Source of the DNA: Paenibacillus sp. OV219
Lineage (GTDB): Bacteria > Bacillota > Bacilli > Paenibacillales > Paenibacillaceae
DNA: 64,000 bases
Reading direction: 5' to 3'
NCBI RefSeq assembly: GCF_900110075.1
Contig: NZ_FOCJ01000003.1
Coordinates: forward strand, 1 to 64,000
Part shown: one piece after another, positions 58,854-64,000 of the stretch
Layout: each line of letters starts with the position of its first letter
How positions within the stretch are numbered: position 1 is the first letter of the stretch
Translations under genes and position numbers: made by a program
The notes under the pieces: model-generated
What the model was told of the DNA's origin: nothing
Databases searched by the model: none
Seen by the model: only the letters and a program-made list of their open reading frames with translations

Positions 58854-60257
58854 TTAAGGGGAATCAAGCTCCATTTGCCTGTTTTTCGAGAATTCGGAGA
58901 GCTCCTGCTCCTTTTTCTTGTTGATTGGGAAATACAACAGCGGAATGATACCCAGCAACAGGAATACGAAGGGCAGTGCACCGGCGCCGAGTTTAATTCC
59001 CATCAGGGCATGATCGCTTTGAATTTTACTTCCCGCCTGGAATCCGAAATAGCTAATGATGCCCATGAACAGCGAAGCCTGAATACCGGATACCGGAATG
59101 GTCAGCAAGGCATCAAGACCATTGAACATTCCGGCCTTTCTCTGGCCCGTGCGCTGTTCGTCCTCATCTATAATGGCGCCCATCATCGGGCTCATCGCGA
59201 TGCTGATTGCTTGCGCAAACACGTACATAATGATGTACGCGACAATGGTCTGGAAGAAATTTTGGACGAAAGTAAGAAGAAAAAACCCGAGGGCACATGG
59301 AATCAAAGCCCACATAACGGACGTTTTCATCCCTAACTTCTTGATCCATATTCCCCATAACGGCGCTGTCACGAATAGCGAAAAGCCCATAGACAGATCC
59401 ATAATCGTAGCCTGATAACCTTCCAGGTTTAATACATAATCGGACATATACAAGAAAGGCGTAAAGTAGAAGGCACATGGACCGATGGCTAGAATCTGGA
59501 ATAGGACTAAGGTTACGAATGATCTTGATTTCAAGGCATCCCGTACGTTGGCTAAGACATCTCCGAAGACGCCTTTTCTATCCTCGGTTTGCACGTTTTC
59601 TTTCAAGTACATCTCTCTTGTTTCTTTCAAGGGCTTGAGTGCAACGAAATAGAGAATGGAATTTACCGCAAGCACTGCACAGAACAGGAGGATGGTTAAA
59701 TTCTTATCGTGGTTTCCGACCAAAAGTAAAGTTGGGATCACCGTACCTAAAAATCCGCCGATGTTCGCAACATAAGTAGTGATCACGGCTACGTCTACGC
59801 GTTCCTTGTTAGTCTTGGCGGCAATGAGTTTGTAGTTGGCGTGCGCGATGGAGAAGGTGGTCATAGTGGTATCATAGATGAACAAAAATACAAGTAGGAA
59901 TGCGAAAATGACCCACTCGTTCCAAGAAGGCTGCGCAAAGATCATCGCAAAGGTGGCGAATAGCGTTACAGGCGCGCAAAGCCGCATAATATAAACGTAT
60001 TTTCCCTTCTTTTCGTTATATTTATGCCTGTCCAGCCACACGCCTATGGCCGGGTCATTAATTGCGTTCCAGATGCCGAAAATCGCATAGATGAGACCCA
60101 CGAATTTCGGATTCAAGCCGATAATATCGGTATAGTATTTCAAAAAAGCATTGTGAATGAGCACCACGCTGAGGTTGCCAGGCATTGTAGGAAAGGAAAG
60201 AAAAAACTTTTGCCATCCTGTTAATTCGCGGTTCGCAGGTTTTTCGATATTGCTCAT
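58854..60257 (-). CDS. GPH-family sugar:cation symporter
   Basis: A 467-residue transporter with about 12 membrane segments, matching the glycoside-pentoside-hexuronide:cation symporters. Typical blocks are NDPAIGVWLDRH in the loop after segment 2 and PMMGAIIDEDEQRTGQRKAGMFNGL in the central/late region. It probably imports beta-glucosides for the convergent GH1 enzyme. ATG 60257 has GGAG eight bases upstream; an in-frame ATG at 60266 sits too close to the site. A cre-like sequence upstream suggests catabolite repression. Confidence 0.88.
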   Translation of the reverse strand: MSNIEKPANRELTGWQKFFLSFPTMPGNLSVVLIHNAFLKYYTDIIGLNPKFVGLIYAIFGIWNAINDPAIGVWLDRHKYNEKKGKYVYIMRLCAPVTLFATFAMIFAQPSWNEWVIFAFLLVFLFIYDTTMTTFSIAHANYKLIAAKTNKERVDVAVITTYVANIGGFLGTVIPTLLLVGNHDKNLTILLFCAVLAVNSILYFVALKPLKETREMYLKENVQTEDRKGVFGDVLANVRDALKSRSFVTLVLFQILAIGPCAFYFTPFLYMSDYVLNLEGYQATIMDLSMGFSLFVTAPLWGIWIKKLGMKTSVMWALIPCALGFFLLTFVQNFFQTIVAYIIMYVFAQAISIAMSPMMGAIIDEDEQRTGQRKAGMFNGLDALLTIPVSGIQASLFMGIISYFGFQAGSKIQSDHALMGIKLGAGALPFVFLLLGIIPLLYFPINKKKEQELSEFSKNRQMELDSP

Positions 60258-60298
60258 AACATTCACTCCAATGATTATCGGTATATGATATAAGCTAT

Positions 60299-60312
60299 CA
60301 TAATCGCTTTCA
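60299..60312 (-). promoter_or_regulatory. Candidate catabolite-responsive (cre) site upstream of the GPH symporter
   Basis: On the minus strand TGAAAGCGATTATG matches the CcpA cre consensus TGNAARCGNWWWCA in 12 of 14 positions, including the TGAAAGCG core. It lies about 45 bases upstream of the start. Confidence 0.5.
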
Positions 60313-60511
60313 TTGCGAAATAACCGAAGCTGATTGCTTTTTTGAAGCGCGCGCCCATGAGGATCTTGTAGAGAAGCGTCACTCAGATTTCTTCGCGGCT
60401 TGAGGGCACCGTCTCAGAGGAAACAAGTGTGCACTTACTCTACTCCAATTCTAGAGTATAATACTAGTATAGAAGCTTGCGTATTGATGGTTTCTTGAAG
60501 AAGGAGAACTT

Positions 60512-61786
60512 ATGACATTTGAACAATTGCAGTTGATTCCCCCTATTATTAAAGCGATAGTGAAGGAAAATTATAATCAGCCCACGCCTATTCAGGAGCA
60601 GGCAATCCCGCCGGTGCTGGCAGGTCGTGACTTGTTTGGCTGTGCCCAAACGGGGACCGGCAAGACAGCGGCGTTTCTGCTGCCGATTATCCAGTTGCTG
60701 AGCACACAGCAGGGTCGCCCGAGCGGCAAGCGAGTCATTCGTTCGCTGATTCTGACGCCTACTCGTGAGTTGGCTATTCAGATTTCCGACAATGCTAAAG
60801 CTTACGGATGTTTCACGAATCTGCGCTGCGGCGTGATCGTGGGCGGTGTCTCGCAGAGGAGCCAGGAGCAGCTGCTGGAGCAAGGCGCGGACATTCTGAT
60901 TGCGACACCGGGTCGGCTGATCGACCTGATGAACCAAGGATTCGTTGACCTGCGTCACGTGCAAATTCTAGTGTTGGACGAAGCCGATCGGATGCTCGAT
61001 ATGGGATTCATTCATGATATGAAGCGAATTATTGGCAAGCTACCCGTCAAGCGGCAGACGTTATTCTTCTCTGCGACTATGCCGCCTGAGATCACGTCCT
61101 TGGTTAACTCTTTGCTGAAGAATCCGGTGAAAATTGAGATTACACCTGTTTCCTCAACGGCAGAGAGGATTAAGCAGGTGCTCTACTACGTGGACAAGTC
61201 GAATAAACTGGAGTTGTTGACCGATCTACTGCAGGACAAGTCGATCGCAAGCGCTCTCGTATTCATCCGTACGAAGCACGGCGCGGACCGTTTGGTGCGT
61301 GGCTTGACGAAGGCGAAGATTGCTGCGCAGGCCATTCATGGCGACAAATCGCAGAATGCCCGCCAAGAGGCGCTGAAAAACTTCAAATCCGGTGCGATCC
61401 GCTTGCTAGTGGCGACAGACATTGCGGCACGAGGCATCGACATTGATGAGCTGTCGCACGTTATTAACTTTAATTTGCCGAATATACCGGAGACGTATGT
61501 ACATCGGATCGGCCGTACCGGACGTGCGGGCTTAAGTGGAATCGCGATTTCGTTCTGCGAGGACGAGGAAATTCCTTATCTGAAGGATATCGAGAAGCTG
61601 ACGAAGCAGAGAATCCCAGAGATTAAAGATCATCCTTACCGAATGACGGTTACGAAGCCGGTACCGGTTGCGGTCGGAGCGAACAAAGCGAACAGAGCGA
61701 ACAGAGCACCGTTCAAGGACGGAGCTCGCGGACATAGCGGCGAGGCTGGCCGCCACCACAGACGGCGATCAAAGGCTGGAAAGTGA
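60512..61786 (+). CDS. DEAD-box RNA helicase
   Basis: A 424-residue ATP-dependent RNA helicase. The usual motifs are Q ([15 protein letters not shown]), I (AQTGTGKT), Ia (TPTRELA), Ib (TPGRL), II (DEAD), III (SAT), IV-VI ([23 protein letters not shown]). It has a basic C-terminal tail (after about residue 385, ending RRRSKAGK) that may help to bind RNA. It may be an RhlE/CshE-type helicase of cold or stress response; the subtype is not certain. AGAAGGAGAA precedes the ATG. Confidence 0.93.
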   Translation: MTFEQLQLIPPIIKAIVKENYNQPTPIQEQAIPPVLAGRDLFGCAQTGTGKTAAFLLPIIQLLSTQQGRPSGKRVIRSLILTPTRELAIQISDNAKAYGCFTNLRCGVIVGGVSQRSQEQLLEQGADILIATPGRLIDLMNQGFVDLRHVQILVLDEADRMLDMGFIHDMKRIIGKLPVKRQTLFFSATMPPEITSLVNSLLKNPVKIEITPVSSTAERIKQVLYYVDKSNKLELLTDLLQDKSIASALVFIRTKHGADRLVRGLTKAKIAAQAIHGDKSQNARQEALKNFKSGAIRLLVATDIAARGIDIDELSHVINFNLPNIPETYVHRIGRTGRAGLSGIAISFCEDEEIPYLKDIEKLTKQRIPEIKDHPYRMTVTKPVPVAVGANKANRANRAPFKDGARGHSGEAGRHHRRRSKAGK

Positions 61787-61849
61787 GCCGGTCAAAGACC
61801 AACCGTTTAATTAGTTTGTACGCATAAAGCATTAAGGGTTCAAACAGAT

Positions 61850-61890
61850 AATGGCGCACGATCCCTGATTGGAGGTCGTACGCCATTTCT
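61850..61890. terminator. Bidirectional terminator between the helicase and the exporter
   Basis: AATGGCG-C-ACGA (61850-61861) pairs with TCGT-A-CGCCATT (61876-61887), one mismatch, between converging genes. Confidence 0.65.
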
Positions 61891-61910
61891 TCATATACAG
61901 CCGTAAAAAA

Positions 61911-63341
61911 TCACTCACCGCTATGCTTGGAAGCAACCTTTGAGGCCAACTTATTGGTTAAGAATAATGCGGGAACGACCATTAGAACCATGAGCATACT
62001 CGCTGTCAGAAAGCCGAATTGATACGCGGATGTCAAATGAGGAACATCTGGAGTCGCAGCATTCAACTGACTTACGACAAGAGTTGCCAATACGGCTGAG
62101 CCGAAAGCGCCACCGATATTCTGAATAATACGGGTACCGGTACTGGCCTGCGGAATTTGTACTTTTGCCAAACCTGTATAGGCATCGCTCATTAATGGAA
62201 TCGCAACGCCACCGACGCCGACACCGCGAATGAGGAGTACACAGGCGATGATCCAATAGCTCGTGCTTTGATCGACCCAAATAAAAGGAAGGGTTCCAAC
62301 TAGAGAAATGGCAATCGAAATAATGACAACAATTCGGGCACCAATGCGATCAATCATTTTACCAATTAGAGGTCTTACAAGTAACATGCCTACTCCCTGA
62401 GGGATTAAGGATAACGCAGCTAAAATGATGGAATCATGACGAACATTTTGAAAGAAAAGCGGTAACAGAAGCATTGGACCGTTGGTACCAATTCCTGCTA
62501 GAAATAAGCCGCAGAAGGATGCGCTAAAGCTTCTATGCCTAAATAAATTTAAGGGCACAATGACATTCTTCTCATTTCTAATTGCGTATATCACGTAAAT
62601 GAGGGTTAATAAGGCACCAACAATGATGAATGCTATTGTCTTCGTATTCATAAAACCCGCCATCTGCGCTGCAGCAGAGATGCCATAGATAAGGCTAACC
62701 GAAATGCCCCCGAGTACCAAGATCCCGAACCAGTCAAGCTTTGCATGTTGATTTGCAGGTGGGAAGCTTGGCAGCTTTGTCCGTATAAAGTGTAACGTTA
62801 TGATTACAATCGGAACATTGACGAAGAAAATCCAATGCCATGAAAGATAATCGACGAGGACCCCGCCAATGACTGGTCCTAAGATAGGTCCAAGAACGAT
62901 GGGCATGCCTACAATAGACATTAATCGACCGAGCTTTTCTTGCCCGGCTACTTGTATTAATAGCGTTGTTAACAATGGAATAATTAAACCTGCGCTAAAG
63001 CCTTGAATAAGACGGAAAATAATCATACTAGCTAGGTTCCATGAAAGACCCGAAGTGATCGAGCCAATTAGAAAAATAATTTGTGCGGCAATGTAGACCT
63101 TTTTTCCATCAAATCGCTGAATGAGCCACCCGGAAAAGGGAACAGCTATTCCTGTAGCTAATACATAGCCCGTTACGATCCATTGAATATGATCAAGTGA
63201 TGCATGGAAATCCTTAGAGAAATCATTCAGTGCGATGTTCACCATGGTTCCATCCAACATGGGAGCGATAGCGCCAAGGACAAGCACAATGGCGATCGTT
63301 AACAAAGACCTCGGTATTTTTTCGTCATCTTTTGCGGCCAT
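61911..63341 (-). CDS. Drug:H+ exporter of the DHA2 (EmrB/QacA) family
   Basis: A 476-residue protein with about 14 membrane segments. LDGTMVNIALNDFSKDF holds motif D1, GWLIQRFDGKKV motif A and GPILGPVIGGVL motif C of the drug antiporters. The substrate is not predictable. GAGAGGAG precedes ATG 63341; the open frame continues to 63371 without support. It is divergent from a TetR gene, with two palindromic operator candidates between them. Confidence 0.92.
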   Translation of the reverse strand: MAAKDDEKIPRSLLTIAIVLVLGAIAPMLDGTMVNIALNDFSKDFHASLDHIQWIVTGYVLATGIAVPFSGWLIQRFDGKKVYIAAQIIFLIGSITSGLSWNLASMIIFRLIQGFSAGLIIPLLTTLLIQVAGQEKLGRLMSIVGMPIVLGPILGPVIGGVLVDYLSWHWIFFVNVPIVIITLHFIRTKLPSFPPANQHAKLDWFGILVLGGISVSLIYGISAAAQMAGFMNTKTIAFIIVGALLTLIYVIYAIRNEKNVIVPLNLFRHRSFSASFCGLFLAGIGTNGPMLLLPLFFQNVRHDSIILAALSLIPQGVGMLLVRPLIGKMIDRIGARIVVIISIAISLVGTLPFIWVDQSTSYWIIACVLLIRGVGVGGVAIPLMSDAYTGLAKVQIPQASTGTRIIQNIGGAFGSAVLATLVVSQLNAATPDVPHLTSAYQFGFLTASMLMVLMVVPALFLTNKLASKVASKHSGE

Positions 63342-63361
63342 TACACAAGCTCCTCTCCAAA

Positions 63362-63440
63362 TAAGATACAAATTGAATCTTATTTACATACTGAACTATA
63401 CATCGTTTCCAAACAAGTTACAAGATGCAATGTGTATCTT
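63362..63440. promoter_or_regulatory. Exporter promoter with two TetR-type operators
   Basis: Minus-strand promoter TTGTAA (63418-63423) and TATAGT (63395-63400) are 17 bases apart. Two 17-base palindromes share AGATnCAAnnTGnATCT: AGATACAAATTGAATCT (63364-63380), downstream of the start point, and AGATGCAATGTGTATCT (63423-63439), touching the -35. The TetR protein encoded alongside is the likely ligand. Confidence 0.7.
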
Positions 63441-63487
63441 AAATTCATGTTATATTTGTCTGTATAGAACCTGCGAGGAGCTTTGAA

Positions 63488-64000
63488 ATGCCGAGTATAA
63501 GAAAACGAGGGAAAGAGCTTGAACGCGCGATATTGGAAGCGGCATTTGAAATTTTTCAAACCTCCGGTTATCAAGAGATGACCTTTCAAAATGTTGCTAA
63601 AAAGGCAAAAACAAGTCGAACGGTATTGTATCGCCAGTATGTTACTCAAATAAACTTATTACATGAAATGGCGCATTATCGAATATCACAAGTGTTTGGA
63701 GAGCTCACAATACTCGACCTAATAGAAGATCGTGGAAGCTTGCGGTCAGATTTACAGGCAATGGCAAGTATTTATCAACGTTTCCTGGTTGCTGTTGGGC
63801 CAGAATTATTTAGCGCCGTCATGCTAGAGCTAAGTCGGAAGCAGGATATCTTGAAAGAAATGAGCATTCACGCGCAAGAAGTAAGTGCGCAGATTATGCA
63901 AAAGATTCAAGACTTTGCAAAGAAACGTGGAGAACTAACATGTGACCTTACTACTATGCAAGTACAGCTGCCTTTCAACATGATGCGATATGAATACATT
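63488..64000 (+). CDS. TetR/AcrR family regulator (partial, runs off the window)
   Basis: The first 171 codons of a TetR-type repressor with no stop inside the window. The N-terminal helix-turn-helix domain is visible as AILEAAFEIFQTSGYQEMTFQNVAKKAKTS split by RTVLYRQYVTQINLLHEMAH, followed by a helical ligand domain. ATG 63488 follows GAGGAG. It is divergent from the DHA2 exporter and probably represses it in response to a drug. Confidence 0.9.
   Translation, partial: MPSIRKRGKELERAILEAAFEIFQTSGYQEMTFQNVAKKAKTSRTVLYRQYVTQINLLHEMAHYRISQVFGELTILDLIEDRGSLRSDLQAMASIYQRFLVAVGPELFSAVMLELSRKQDILKEMSIHAQEVSAQIMQKIQDFAKKRGELTCDLTTMQVQLPFNMMRYEYI

Overview
The window is the replication-origin region of an endospore-forming Firmicute with about 50% G+C, almost certainly a Paenibacillus or close Paenibacillaceae relative. 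The evidence is the gene order around dnaA (rrn - gyrA - gyrB - remB - recF - yaaA - dnaN - dnaA - oriC - rpmH - rnpA - spoIIIJ/yidC - jag - mnmE - mnmG - rsmG - noc - soj - spo0J), the spore genes (yyaC, a YheC/D-type ATP-grasp gene), and the 16S rRNA 5' end at the left edge. Sequence alone does not give a species.

Layout. 1-277: 5' end of a 16S rRNA gene leaving the window on the minus strand, with its promoter and leader to about 510. 630-11.8 kb: minus-strand replication block (HD-GYP protein, gyrA, gyrB, remB, recF, yaaA, dnaN, dnaA); a plus-strand ATP-grasp gene separates gyrA from gyrB. 10.2-12.4 kb: a bipartite oriC, with a DnaA-box cluster upstream of dnaA and a DNA-unwinding element with a DnaA-trio between dnaA and dnaN. 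12.4-21.6 kb: ribosomal protein L34, RNase P protein, membrane insertase, tRNA modification and the noc/soj/spo0J segregation genes, with two parS sites. 21.7-37.9 kb: housekeeping and envelope genes (cysteine-desulfurase-like enzyme, tRNA-Ser, a structured RNA candidate, rpsF-ssb-rpsR, LCP ligase, gdpP, rplI, dnaB, PurBox-controlled purA, an M23 peptidase). 38.2-46.6 kb: the walRKHIJ-htrA-rlmH cluster of envelope homeostasis, in which several proteins carry long low-complexity insertions.

46.6 kb to the end is accessory. It holds an A+T-rich ABC-F gene, a YdeI-like gene, tRNA-fMet, a second ABC-F gene, an MFS transporter, a metallo-hydrolase, a four-gene minus-strand operon best read as the heme sensor/efflux system HssR-HssS-HrtB-HrtA, a GH1 beta-glucosidase convergent with a GPH sugar symporter, a DEAD-box helicase, and a DHA2 drug exporter divergent from a TetR regulator that runs off the window.

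Origin-proximal genes point away from oriC on both sides, so they are co-directional with replication; the hss/hrt operon, the GPH symporter and the exporter are exceptions. I found no insertion sequence, prophage, CRISPR array or clearly undescribed multi-gene system. The least explained items are the structured RNA at about 24.9-25.14 kb, the 45-bp hairpin repeats upstream of walR, and the low-complexity insertions in the Wal/HtrA proteins.
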